From: Auanema rhodensis
Taxonomy: Eukaryota > Nematoda > Chromadorea > Rhabditida > Rhabditidae
Reading direction: 5' to 3'
Length of the DNA stretch: 64,000 nt
Assembly: GCA_964057225.1 (NCBI GenBank)
Contig: OZ059900.1
Location: 10,116,501 to 10,180,500 of the forward strand
Made by a program: the position numbers and the translations under genes
The notes under the pieces: model-generated
Told to the model about the DNA's origin: nothing
Database searches by the model: none
What the model saw: the letters and a program-made list of their open reading frames with translations, nothing else
In this document: positions 26,740-40,592 of the stretch, piece after piece
Position numbering within the stretch: the first letter of the stretch is position 1
Layout: the number at the start of each line of letters is the position of its first letter

Positions 26740-29700
26740 CTGAAAATAAAACTATAAAAATACAAAATAAACTTGGAAAACGATTGCGAATAATAGACGT
26801 AAAGCTTGAAATAGGAGACAAAATCACAAAAAATCAATGAAAACAAGCTGTTAAAGACAAAGAATGGTCAAGAAATTCGACCACACACAATGATTTACCC
26901 AAATTAAATTAAATCGCTTATCTTCTCAAACATTTTGTTAAAATTTCATTCATTTTCCACTTGACGTATATCACGTTAAGCTGTCTATATGTCATGCGTG
27001 AAATCCTATGAATTGTCGCCGAAACTCGTACCGCTTAATCAAGCGTGCTGTCATTGCCGGCCGTCTTTACTGAGTTCGCTGTTAGTCGTCGTCTGTTCCT
27101 ATCAACAACCAGTCAGGCGCTTTTTTTTCTTTTCATTTTCATAAATTTGAGACATTTCTTATATGTGATTACAAGATTTAGCCAGCTTTAGCATGTATTT
27201 TAATGAAAAAATTGATTGAAACAGGCAAAGTTGAAAAGTTCAGTGTAGAAACATAGTGAAAACTGAATAAATTAGCTTGTATGTTAAATAATTATTTAGT
27301 TTTAGTTGAAGTTATAAGAAGTTTAGTATAGATAGAACTCAAAAAAAAGAAATGTTTTGTAGTTATCTGTGATGAAATGATCTAGATGAGCAAGATTTCG
27401 TTTATCTTTATACAAATATTATAAACTATTCAAGAATACAACTTAATTTAGTTCATTTTTTTCTTTTCTTTGCTTTTTTTGTTAAAAAAATAGTAATAGA
27501 GTATGGATTCTCAGAGTAGTGATTGGAATAAGCCTTAATGAAAAAAGTAGCTTTGACTGCAAGTGACAGCTTGAGCGAGATATAGCAGTAAATGCATCTC
27601 ATTCTCAAAATCTATGTCATTACATTGTATAACATTTGTTTGAAATTTTTAAAAAAATTCAAATAATTTCTATTTTTCTTCCAAAAATAAATAATATAGT
27701 ATATATAGTTAGTTAATATATTAATGTTAAAGCAGAAATTTTTGTTTTTCATAAGTTAGAATGTCATCAATAAAATTTTTAAAAAATTAAATAAAAATAT
27801 ATAGTTAACAGAATAGATTCTTAGATAATTGTATGTCAATATAATGAATAATAGGATAAATATGTCATAATGGTGAGGCGGTGCAAATATGTTTTGACGA
27901 TCGAAACTTATCGAAATTAATTGAGAGCGCTGAGATTTAAGTTTATTATATGTTTTTTTATTAAAAAGTATAGTAATATGCTGAATTATGAATGATATAT
28001 GCAGCATAACTGTAAACTTTATGAACTTGAAAGTGATTTATAACGAAATAATCAATATATGATATGGTTGAGATACTTAATCATGTAAAAAAAGTAAAAA
28101 TAACAAAATAATCGAATTTGTAAATGCTTCATTAGTTCAGATTTGTAAATATGATGCATACATGTGGAAACAGATGGAACTGGCCAATACCCACGCTTGC
28201 AACCGTACCTAGACTCCGCCCACCAATCTGGCATTTGTTCTAAGTACGTATGAGTTGTGAGAGAGTGAGAGAGAGTTAGAGTAAAAGAGAAAGACAGAAG
28301 GTATTGCATATATGTGAGAATGCGATGAATCTAAGAATTTTGAGGTGGATAGTATAATTAATATTATTAATATATATATATGAATATAGTAAAATATTAT
28401 AAAACTTATATTATTTTTGTTACATCAATCTAGTTTACTTCCAAATCAATATGGTTTATAGTTTGAATTATGAAATACAAAATAGATTATAGGTATACTT
28501 AATATGTATATTCATATTAAAAATTGAAAAACGATTCGAATGGACAGAAGAAATTGTTGTTATTTCATTGATTATCTTTATGAACTGAAGACTATTTGCG
28601 AGAAAATAAATTAAGACTTTGGCTAATATGACTGGAGGTATCGATTAAAACGAATGTCATCAATGCACTTGTATTAGAATGAATTTAACCACGATAAAAC
28701 GAATTATTTCTATGATGAAAGAGAGAAGAACGATACGAAAAATTGGCCAAATACGTTGAAGAATATTAGAATGCAACAGTAATGACTTGTATATAACAAG
28801 AGTCGGTACAGCGGTACAGTCGTTCAGCTCTGAGGGATATTCAGTCTAAATCCTTTTCTACTTATTTATCTCTCCGGAAGTTATCGTTCAAGTTGTCACT
28901 ATGTTCTCTCTTTTTTTTCTCTCGCTCTCTCTCTTACTCTCTTACTCTTCTGATAGATAAATGATTGAAATCTGCATAATTTACTTAGAACTGTTAATAG
29001 TTTGCCAGGGTTATCCTAATATCTAATCGCAGCACTATCTACCAAACATCCTGAGAGAACGTCAATGACTATGGCAAACAGTAGGAAGACCTCAGCTCAC
29101 TACGTGAGCTGTTGTCACTCCATGACACGTTAATTACGTAACTACGAAAAACTGACAAATGTGTAACGGAAGTCATGACGAGAACGATGGTTATCGTTCA
29201 TCTTTAATCAAGATTTTTCTGGACCTCTCAACACGGCTGCAACCAAATCTTGATTTAATCATCGAGAGTCTAGATTTTATGCTTTACCGGCAATACTTGT
29301 GCATTGCCACTGTTTAAAGGTTTTTTTTCTTTCTTTTTTTTTTTAAATTTTACCTCACAAGAAAGAAAGCATACGATAATTTTCACCAATTATTCGTCAA
29401 TGAGCATGTGACGTACAACAACAAGAGGAAATATATATTTATATAATAATCTCTAATCTTCATTTTAATAATTTATTACGTCAGAATAATCTAAATTTAT
29501 TTTTAAACTAATACGTATATCCCTCATTTTTACTTGGAAAATGGCCTCAAAAGCTCAATCGAGATCACTGTGTATGCCTTCAGTTTGGTATTAAGTACAT
29601 GAAAAACGATTACTATTATCGTCTTTTATTATAAAAATGATTTTTGAATGTCATCCAATACACACTCTTATTGTAGATTATATAAAACATTCAATTATCA

Positions 29701-32700
29701 CAATTTCTGAACAATGCTACCGTTTTCATATCGTTTTATTCGTTTTTCTTCAACATATTCTTCATCTTTTAGCAATTATTTTGTTCTTGAAGGTTATTGA
29801 ACAAATCATCATGTTTAGCGATGTAGAGGTGTAAGAGTTGTCGTGTTCATGTCACGGTCGCCCCAATGGCAAAGAAGAAGAAGAAGAAGACAGTTTAGCG
29901 CGCAAAAAGGTATTGCAAAAATGGTCACTGAGAGAACCAAAAAGAAAGAGAGAAAAGAAGCGACTGCATGAGAAAATTAAGATGAAAACGAAGAAGATGA
30001 AAAACGAATCAGAGACTACTGAAGAGATCGGTTAGAGTAAGTGAGCGAACGATCGACAATGATCATCATGATCGACATCATCATCATCCGATATTTGTAA
30101 GAATATTGAAAATAGTAGTAGGCAACAGAGTGGGGGGGAGAAGACTAACTAATTGATTTATGTGAACAAATGCTAAAACTGAAATTTATTCATTTGGAAA
30201 AGTAATAGCTAATCTGTAGAAAAGGAATGAAATGGAATACGATAGTGCGAATCAAAACTCAAAGCTCAATGAGACTTCTTTCATTTTGCAAAAAAAAAAT
30301 TGTATAGTGATCACATCTTATACAAATTATAAATTTGACAAGATTATACTTCCCTCATATTTACGAAATCAATAGAGTTATCTCACTTGAGGCGTAGTAC
30401 GGTAGATTGAATTTGAAATGGCATCAGAGACTGAATAAGTGAGTGAGCAGCGTACAAGCTTCAAGATCAATCCATTGGTATGAACAGGAATATGCCACAA
30501 ATAAAGTATCAACATAGTATATACAGGCAATAACAACAACAATATGAACAATGAGTCAAAAAAGGCATAACGTTATAAAGGATCTTATTATGTGCTCGGC
30601 TGTCGGTAGTTAGTTTATTCTCTCTCCTTCTTCCTATTTTCTGAATTGTATGCATGTAATTTTGCTATCTCTCACCATAGCCTTATCTTATTACGTCTGT
30701 TCTCGTACTCTTTCATCCTATACTAATGAATGCCGGCACAGGCTGTCATTAACTCATTTTCATTAGAGATATGTAGAAATAACATCTAGTAGAGTTATGA
30801 ATGAAACAAAGTAAATGTGGTTGACTCTATGAAACACTGTACCGCAATGCCCTGGATCATTATATTGTCTCTCGAAAAGGTAGCCTACGCATTAAACTGG
30901 CTATATACGGTAATATGAGTATGTAGACACAATGCTCACTATTCAACTACTAACTATATGTATAATAGAGAATGAGAAAAGAAGAGAGAGCAAGAGAAAG
31001 AGAAAAGCAGTGCGAAGGCTAACTATCTAAAACTATAATAGAGACTGAATAAGAGAAAGCGGAGTGAACAGAGTGAACCTCATCGTCTCATCCATTATCC
31101 AATAATAACATCATACCGACAGTCTATTGTATTTTAGAAGAATTTTGGACGGCATATATGGAAGGATATGTAATATGCGGCATTCAATATACATACATGC
31201 ACACATCTCATGTCTCAATTTTAGCTGAAATACAGGAACAGAATGAGAGAAAGAGATATTGAAAGATAAAATGAATGTAGATACATGTCGGCACTGTTTG
31301 ACTGCTAATTGAATAAGGAGATCATGCGGAACTAACTCAAGATCTTCATTTCAAAAAAATTTACATGAAAATATACATTATACTTAAAATTATAATAATA
31401 TTCATATATATGTAGCAGTAATTTCATGAAGCAAAATATTTATAAATGGCTTTGAAATACAGCTACTTCTGCACATGTGTACTATAGCTTGATGCGCTTT
31501 GGGCAGACTTTGGAAATACAAGACAAAGAGAGAAGAGGGTAATGCGTAGATTACAATCTTTGTGACCAGCTTGGCTTATGGATAGAGTATGAAGATGTCT
31601 AGCGGTAGTCTAGCTTTTAGATAGTCGAATGAGACAAACAAAGCAAAAAAAATTCTGTACAATCTAAATGGCAAATGAGTTTTTCCAAATTTTATAAAAA
31701 TTTGGTTATCTGTCGTATAATTAAGCAGATACATCTGAATAAAAAGACATTTTTATAATTAGCAAATGTAATAACTGTGATAATACGGCATTGGAATGCT
31801 TCGATACACTTGGATGATAATCATAGAGCATATAGCTGTGCAAGCAGAAAATGGCTCAATAATCATGAATATCATTACTCTGCTAATGAACACGAAAAAT
31901 TATAATATCTTTCAGACTAATTAGGCTGATTATACAGTATAGGAAGGAAGCAGACTGAATCTTATTAATAGAGATGAACATGTAATCAAATTTGAAAAGA
32001 GAAAGACAAAAGAAATACGGTAGTATTTTTATAGATCTCCAAGGTACTGAGCAAAATGTGAGCAAAAAGACAAGATAATAACTATGAGGAATCGAATAAT
32101 ACTCTTGATTTTCAAAAATTTTTTTTTCCTAGTATACTCAATAAAATATGCAAAATTATGCGAAAATAAGGTTTAAAAATCAGATTGTAACTGACATGTT
32201 ATACTAGCTTCAACATACAAAGCGCGTAATTCAAATTTAGTCGGATACGTTCACTTCGATGAGCAAAAACGCAACATGTAGTTAACATGCTAAAGCAGCA
32301 AGCACAAACCCGAAAAGAATCTTTTAAGTGACTAACTCAAGAGAAAGAAAGACAATTGGCCTAATGTGCTGCAGGTATAATCTGATATCACTTAACACTA
32401 ATAGCATATCTGATGCATATAGTGAGCATGGTATACAGACAATTGACGATGAAGAATTAAAAGTTTTCTAATTTTTTAAAAATTAAATAAATCATTTTTT
32501 CTTTGACAAAATTAAATATCGAAAAGCTGGAAGTTGTGTATATTGAGTAGCGTAGGCTAGCAGCATTGAGGTAGAAAGACGACAGAATCCAGCCGGGTTC
32601 GTTCTCGCTAGTGCGTCAACCAATCATCAGTCACGTCCAGGGCGGAGCTCATGACTGCCCTGTCTAGTCTAACTCTCTCTTGAATACTCTGAATCTCTCA

Positions 32701-35700
32701 CAGTACTACTAACTATATGTTCCAAATTACATAGCTGTTCAAATCTATTTTAGACTAAATTTAATAATAAAATAGAGAATAAATAATAAAAATTAGAAGA
32801 TGAATAGATATTCTTTGAAAATGAAAAACAAATGTTAGATATCGCAACGTATGTTTACGGAAACTCACGTAATCTCATCATTACGGTTATTTTCCTCTTC
32901 GCAGCACACATACAGCGATGAATACATACTAGTTGCAAATACACTGCTATACGGATATATTCATTACAAGGCAATGCGAATCTGCCAATCAACTATAGCA
33001 ACAACATGAGCGCTAGCCGTGCAAGCATATAGATACCGCCAGATTACGATTACCGCATTATGACTTATACAATTGGAACGGTGCATGGATTGAGATGTTG
33101 CTTAAACGATGTATGTGGCCAGCAGGTGTCTAACGCATTCAACCAAAAGACTACTCATAGAATATTATGAGAAGACATGAGCTCAAAGCAACCCTTTGAT
33201 CATATCAACCTGGCAGTCAAACTCACTCCCTGAGTATAAAATTTCGAGAAGGACTATTTTCCGTTTTACAACTTTCTATCATAACAGCAGACATCTACAA
33301 ACAGCATCATCATAGTAGAAACTGTTGGCCCATGTACAACAAGCCGGTTATGCCAGCTACTGATGCAGATGCTGATGATGCAACAAGCAAAAACGAATCA
33401 TATGTCTGCTCAATAGTGAAATCGCACTTAGACGCACCGTTGGTCATCCGGAAGAGAATAGGTAGGATGCACAAAGAATGAAACACGCCATATATATAGA
33501 CACGCATGTATACACATGGATACATGCAGTTTTCATTCGTCCAGACCATCTATTTCGCATCTCGCAGTGTGCATGAGACACTAGTCCTCCAGAATGTTCA
33601 GTATTCAAGCTACGCCAAAACGAGAGAATCTCAACTAAAACTATGTATTTTATTCGATTTTTCACAATTTATTGCCTCTTTTCTTGAACGTTTTCAACTT
33701 TATTCGTAAATTGTGCTTATCTTTACTATCATAACGACCCTCATATTCTTATAATGACTCACATATTGTCGTTTACTAATTGCAAGCCATTTCAACATTG
33801 TTGGAAGCAGTTGGCAAAATAATCATTTTTTATACAAAAAATCAAACAAAACGACTTTTACAATCTGATTGCCATCTGATGCTAATGTAATTGTGACTAT
33901 TAGAGCAATAATTACAGAAGAATATCATTGAGTTGGAAATCTTTTTATCTTTCTATTCAGTCTAAGCATGGTGAAAATTCAATTTTATCGTAGAGATTGA
34001 ATAGATTTTCGCTCTTTTTCTAACTTTTTTCACCAGATTAGTTTGTCTCTTATCGGATTTATTAATCATTGATTTTGTTAGAAACAAATCTAATTAACTC
34101 TAATTACGTCATCTATTCTGTATCGCAGATTGTTTGGCTTGTACTTGATAAAGGAAGCCTGACCTCATAATCACCTAGTTCTTCCGGTCCGATGTTATTA
34201 TGCAATCCATCAGCTGTATATGTTTGTAATTCTCTCATCATAGTCAAGCTATGTCAAATTGCTCTAATTGAGCAACAGGCCCCCTATGATGTCATCATTA
34301 TAGATAAGATCTAAAGCTGTCTGCTTCATAATTGTCGATAGATGCTCAAGTTATCTTAATCTTATTTCAAATAAAAAAAAGATATTGATGAATACATACG
34401 ATATGAGCATTGTTGGCTGAAGGCAGATAAATGTAATTTGAGAAAAAGATAAAGAGGAAGAGTGGACTAACTATGTGTTTTTGAAAATAGTAGATAATCA
34501 GCTATAAATGTCTAATGTAATATCTTATGTAGCTGTTTGATGTATACCGTATTTGCATTTTCTTTGTTAAAACCCAAAAATATATAAAATTTGATTGTTC
34601 AATTGTATAAGTATGTTAGGGTGTTTGTAAGAAACTAAGAACGAAAAGCAACCTATTTTAGTAGGAATTTTCAATATTTTTTTCTTTTTCGTATATGTCA
34701 GATTACGGTAGTTGATGAAAGAACACGAAAGGAAAGAAAGAGAGGAAGTAGTAGTAAAGAGAATATGAGGGAAACATCGAAGAGAGAGAGATAGAGAGAA
34801 CGAATCTAGTTAACAATAGAGTATAGGAATTATGAGAGAAGTATGAGAATTGGTTTATGAGATACAATGTAATATCAAGAGATTCAGAATTCGGATAAAA
34901 CTATAATTTTGTTAGCTCGAATAGAGCAGTCAATATACTATGTGAGGACTAGTAGTTTCTCTCTCTCTCTCTCTCTTTCTCTCTCTTTGCTATCTTCCTT
35001 ATTCTATTTTCCCTCTTTTCTCTCTCTCTATACTTTCATCAAAACTTCCTCAGTCATTCTATTCATCGGAAGTCTTGCTACGAATTAGTTTCCACATCAC
35101 AGAACTTGCCTCTGCCAAACATAACTTTTGTGTCTAACAGTGAGAATGAAGAGAGAATAAAATAGTCAAATGCTAACTGGGCAATACACTAAAAAACCTT
35201 GTATCTAGAGAATAATTGACAGTAGAAATGTAACAATACTTATATTGGGATCATAACTTATATAAAATATAATATGAAAAATATTTATACACATATATAC
35301 ATATAGTTATAACTATATTTAACTATATATTTTTGAAGAACTGACATGAAGAAACAAAAAGAGTACATGTTTTAATGTTTTATTATTAGAATTGATTGTT
35401 ATTAGAATTAATTTCATGATAATTAACTAGATATTCACTATTCATAAGTTTGTTGAACTGTTTTTTTCAATAAAATGATTACAAAAGCTTTACGCTTTCA
35501 TTCTTTTGTCATTTAATCAATATAATATTGAATAAAACACCATTTATATGTCAAGGGAATTTATAAGTTTTCGTAGTTTGTGGTTACTAGTGTAGATCAT
35601 ACGGTAGCATTAACAAATATTTTCACTTCGAACTAAAAATAGTATGGTTGTTTGAAAATGATTTTGTTTAATTTCGTGAGAACCTTATACTTTTGCCTGA

Positions 35701-38146
35701 AAGTTTAATTTTTTTAGTTTTATTAATCTATATACATATATATAATTTAGTATAGCTATAATATTGTCAAGTTTCAAATTAACTATATATTATAAATTAA
35801 AATTATATAACTATTTAGACATGGTATATGAATTTATAAATATATTGTCACTATCTATATATGATTTAATCTATCAAATGTCTTCATCTTTTTGATGTAT
35901 TATGAACAATTTTGAAATTATATTATGGTATGTGACAACAATTACGACAATTATCTCGTTCACGGGTAACATCATGTTGCCAATACTTTGACTTTGACAC
36001 ATCTATGCTTCTGTGTGGGTGTGAGTAGTAGAGAAAAGACGTGAAGGGGTCTGCTGCAACGACAAAGTTGTCTGTTTGAAATGAGAGGGAGTGGTTGTTA
36101 CTTTCTGGGCTAAAAGTAAGAAGAGAGAGGGAGAGAGAGACAGAATGAAATGAAGACAGACAGCATTTGATTGAAAGAGAAGGGATCCAATTACAATGAT
36201 GAGGTGAATTGAGCAATACTGTCAATCTGTCTGACACTTTCCTCTTCGTCTGTCTGCATCCATTAGAAAATTATAGTTTACTTCTTCAATGTAATATAAC
36301 TCAATTCAATATGTATTTCTCTTGTAATAGATGTTTGACTTATTGCTCTCTCTCTATCTCTTTCTCTCTCTCTTTCATTCACTGCAGTTAGTTCTTCACG
36401 TCTGTACGATCTACTATAATTCTCGATAGATGGAAATGACGAAGGAGCAATTAAATTGTCATGCTTGCCTGAGCAAGGCTTGTTGCACAAATTTAGAACA
36501 AGCATCTTTCTTCGTGGCGGTCGACTGCCGAAAAAAGGATGTATTCATTGTCTACGACCTAATACAGCAAGTAGAGGGCATTAGTAAGGAGACGTCCAAA
36601 AAAGAAAATGAAAAAGAAATGAATGGCGAACAAACTGAACAAAAGAAGACGATATAGAATGGAATCTGTGATGAAAATAGCTCACAAAGCTGCCTCAAGA
36701 GAATTGCCGCTGTTTGGAGGTTTTCTAAATAATTCACAGGTCATTTTCTAATGCAATGTATATGTTTCTTTTTAACTCAATTGCCTTGAAAAAAAGAAAA
36801 AAGGCGACAAAAAGTTACAAAAATTACAAATTTTACTAATTGCTTTTGGATTCGTATAAGTACATTTGTGCAATTAGGATTATCTTTTGTCTACATTTTG
36901 TCTATTCGATGTGTAAAATGGATTTCAAATTTGTAGAACAATCTACCGTATTTGCTATTATATTTGGCCATGAATTTGCTTGAAAAAGCTAGATATTATA
37001 GTGAATCTTTGAAAAAGATGACAGAACATGTCGATTCACTTAGTGAATGAATTCCAAGATTTTAAAAATGAGGCTAATATCTGTATATGAGAATGTTTTA
37101 ATTACTTTTTACCGGTCTTTCCTTTTCATTTCTTCTTTCTCAAGTTGTTACCCTAACACCTGCTAAGCATCAACTATGAGTGACCTACGTTGTAGATGAA
37201 AATGCAAGCCTGATGAGCTTAATTGAAACGTACAAAGGTGAGATAGCAGCTAATCATAAAACTATAGTCACTTTCACGTTTTCATCTGTCGTTGCCACAT
37301 AAGACAGAGCTAATCTAATGTTGTTACGAACGGCATACATCTAAGTGTTGCATATTCACTCAGATGGAACTGTGATTGCGCGCTGCACACCTGTTGAGCT
37401 AAGTAACCAGCAGTAAGGCACCGGCTTGCTCAAAAGACAGATTAATTAAGAGATTAGCTCGAATCAAGAAATTATTTACAGTGCACTGAACAATGCTCCG
37501 CACATGTATGCAAATTTATTTTTAATAATTATTGAGAAAATCTTAATCACGGGCCCAACAAGTTAGAATTTGAGAAGAAATTAATAAAGTTATGATTATA
37601 TGCGAAAATAGCTTGATTAAATAGTTTATAAGTTCTTTCAATAGAATCACGAATGAATTATTTATTTTTATTCTTAATTTCCATAAAATTTCTTTGCAAT
37701 ATTACAGTTAAAAGTAATTTTTAATGCCTTCTTCGCTATCATGTGATACAAAAACTGCATAGCTTTGGCATTTCATCAATTTTCATTTAAATTTTTCATA
37801 CAATTTAATAAAAAAATTTTATTCTTATGAATATGTTATGAATAATTTTCATCATATGGTAGTTAAAGTGACCGGCATAGCCATGAAAAATTCCGATATT
37901 TCAGTGAAATTGTAACTTTTTTTTGAAATTCATTTATTTTCTGTTGATCTATTCAATTTTGAAAATTGAAAATTTCATTTTCATTCAGCTGGAAAGAAGT
38001 ATGAGGAAGTAAAGGTACATAGGGGAGAAGTCGATTAGATTGTGAATAAACAGCTTGTACATATTAGACGCTTGACTGAATCAACATATGTCAACTCCTT
38101 TTTCTAATCCAATGTGAAACATGTAACATTCAGTATGCTACACAGC
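26740..38146. other. About 11.4 kb upstream of vab-3 without a convincing gene
   Basis: The region mixes AT-rich DNA with several blocks of more balanced composition, roughly 28780-29300, 30550-31150, 32530-33600 and 35920-36700. None shows a splice-compatible, recognisable coding frame. The one frame worth a note is at 36430-36657. CT runs lie at about 34958-34990 and 36342-36372. Pax6 loci in other animals have long upstream regulatory regions, so this is a natural place for vab-3 enhancers, but nothing here proves it. Confidence 0.4.
36430..36657 (+). CDS. Doubtful 75-codon frame with a lipase-like segment
   Basis: ATG to TAG, more GC-rich than its surroundings. The middle reads ASFFVAVDCRKKDVFIV, reminiscent of the strand before the RGT motif of class 3 lipases such as diacylglycerol lipases. 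The RGT that should follow is absent, and the C-terminus is a Lys/Glu-rich low-complexity tail. No neighbouring exon with a GxSxG motif was found. It may be an exon relic, a small gene or chance. Confidence 0.2.
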   Translation: MEMTKEQLNCHACLSKACCTNLEQASFFVAVDCRKKDVFIVYDLIQQVEGISKETSKKENEKEMNGEQTEQKKTI

Positions 38147-38360
38147 TTACATACATTCACTCATCCACACCTGCAATAATCCGATAATTATAGCTGCTAG
38201 CCGACTTGAGCTTATGTGAAACAAATGGATTATAGCTCCTATGTACATCATAATGACTTACAGGGCCAAACAGTCCATATTGCAAAAGAAAAAGGATCAA
38301 AGTTGCTGAACTAACAGCAGCATTAATCCATCTATAATTTTTGTGCATTGCACATGCCAT
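38147..38360 (-). CDS. Possible 40-residue single-helix peptide, two exons
   Basis: Exon 1 is 38360-38262 (33 codons) and exon 2 is 38170-38147 (7 codons plus TAA). They join in phase 0 across GTAAGT and ATTGCAG borders. The peptide has one hydrophobic stretch (INAAVSSATLILFLLQYGLF). It lies about 240 bp downstream of the K+ channel gene on the same strand, so it could also be an exon of another transcript. No family is recognised. Confidence 0.22.
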
Positions 38361-38599
38361 CTGACCTATTGGCAACTGTTTTCAAACTCACTCGCTCACT
38401 ATACCTGCTTTCCACTGTGCCAATGGGGTTAAGGTTTTTTGGGGGTAACATGAGGGATGAGAAGAAGGAATATATAGATCGCTAAAGAAGAGGATGAACA
38501 TAGTTTGCAAACAAAAATTGTAATTAAGATCAAATATATATTTATATCACTTATAAGCATATACTAAACCAAAACTATTTATATAGAATAGTTTATTTC

Positions 38600-40566
38600 T
38601 TATATTAATTCATCAGATTCAACCAGAGTGTCCTCATCCTGATAGATGACATCGTCATCAGCAACTTTTAAAGAATGAGCAACATTGTATTCATCATCAT
38701 TGAATAAGCCTTGTTCCTAAAAATAAGAATAATCAAATGATTCAGCTCATTTTTATCGTTTTACCCGTAATTTTTCAATTTTCTTGGCGCTTATATTTGG
38801 TGTTTTAACATCGAAAACGTTGTGAAATTTACCAAAATCAATATTATATTGTCCTCGATCTTTTTTATATTGTACCAACTTTTCAAATCTGTTAATTATA
38901 TATAAATATAACTTATATTCATGTTTATAGATATGTGATACCGTTTACCCCAAAGAATTTCACGAGGAAGAAAACTGGTACGTGCCTGTGTTGTTGATCC
39001 TACGCTTTCAACAACACCCTCCAATATAGCTAGAAGATAAAGAGTTATTTATATTATATTAATTATTATTATAATTATAATTATTATTATTATTATTATT
39101 GATTTTAATATTTTAATTGTTGTACCTATAATCTCGAATGATTCAGTTACGAGATCATCTCTGCCAATGCTATACAGAGGACTATCCTCATCAATAACGT
39201 GACAAATGGTTATAGGCCAAATAACGAAAATTCTATCTAATCCCTGATCATATCTGAAACTTTTTATTTCATTATATATTATATTTTTAATTATATCATA
39301 TAGTATAAATATATTTGCTTTCTTTCAACTTACCCAACATTCATATCAAGTTGATGATATGGAATTAGTTCGCCTTCAGTTGTTAATGTTCGTTTAATCA
39401 TCTATAATAATAAAAGCATTTGTCTTATACTAATTATGATAATCTTTAATTTATTATGATTTATTTATATTTTTCCATTATATTTTAATTCGATTATTTA
39501 GTGAAAAAGTAGAAACGTACTTGTAGGCGTACATGAGCTTCTGCTAAACTGCTCTTTCGCATATCACCGACACGAAATAATAAACATAATTTTCCATTTC
39601 TCATACAAATAACCTGATAATAAATTGGTTTTTAATATCCATTATAAAGTTTCGATAATTACGGCATTTTTACTAAAAATTAATGTGGCTGCTCTCTTAA
39701 TTGGCCGGGCTAACTTGGCAAATATAATACCAGCCATTAATGTCTGAATAATCATAAAATAAGTTGGAAGCAACAATTACTTTTTGACTTTACTTGAGTC
39801 ATAAGACCTATCATAAACTGCACACACATTGTTACAACGACGATCAAGCACTGTTCTGTTGGATATCTTCAAGTTAATAGGTATTTCATACTCATTTTTT
39901 TGCTTTTTATAAGCTGATTATTGTGATTTAACATTGTGACTAACCGATGGCCATAGCCAATTGTTGTTTGAGTTGTCAGAGAAAACAGGAAGCTGTTAAG
40001 AAAGCCTTGGCCATTGACAATACATGGATCCCAGGATGTATTATTCCTTGGATCCATATCACCATGCAATCTGATGCAATGTAAATATTGAAAGTGAAAA
40101 CGATTGTTTCATTCTTACTTCCCTATCTGAAAATAGCAGCAAGCAAAGAATGTCCATGAAGCAAAGAAGGAAAGAGCAAAAATAGTAAAACACCATCTCC
40201 ATTGCATTTCAATAACAGTTGTGAAAATGTCACTGAAATAAGTAATTGAAAGGGAGAAATATAGAACAGATGACATATGATAATTCAATAAAAAGTAAAT
40301 TATATAAACGAATTTTATGTGAAAGTACCTGCAGTACATTCGTCGCTGTTTCGGCACATTCTTTAAGCTGATATTACATATTCCCTGAAAGTATAATAGT
40401 CAACAAAATATTTAATTGATGTTTTCCCATACAAATAAACAAAATAAAATTAAAAATTCTATTAAATAAAAATCAATACTTGTTTTTGAATTAATCTATT
40501 TTTGGCGGGTCGTGTAGTACTTGTTGAGAATTGACGCTGCTTTGCTGTTGCAATACATTGATCCAT
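38600..40566 (-). CDS. irk: Inward-rectifier potassium channel (Kir/irk family), complete, 12 exons
   Basis: Exons: 40566-40480, 40384-40329, 40232-40119, 40070-39945, 39866-39794, 39743-39663, 39613-39521, 39401-39334, 39253-39126, 39029-38942, 38888-38765 and 38716-38600. All are in frame and give 384 residues, the usual Kir size. Membrane helix M1 is at about residues 61-83. The filter TTIGYG (121-126) sits in a pore loop flanked by the conserved Cys102 and Cys134. M2 leads into [11 protein letters not shown], the phosphoinositide-binding junction. The cytoplasmic domain carries family landmarks: [30 protein letters not shown] and EILWGKRF. The product should be a tetrameric plasma-membrane K+ channel. 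Two odd residues: the pore-helix position that is Glu in Kir channels is Thr118, and the M2 rectification site (usually Asp, Asn or Glu) is Gln152. An acceptor at 40593-40595 leaves a 26-nt 5' UTR. Which irk paralogue this is cannot be told. Confidence 0.95.
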
Positions 40567-40592
40567 GTATGTTTACCGCAATATCAATTTAT

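Noticed and set aside
29838-30035. 65-codon Lys/Glu-rich frame
   Set aside because: Its composition follows a GAAGAA simple-repeat stretch, with no support as a gene.
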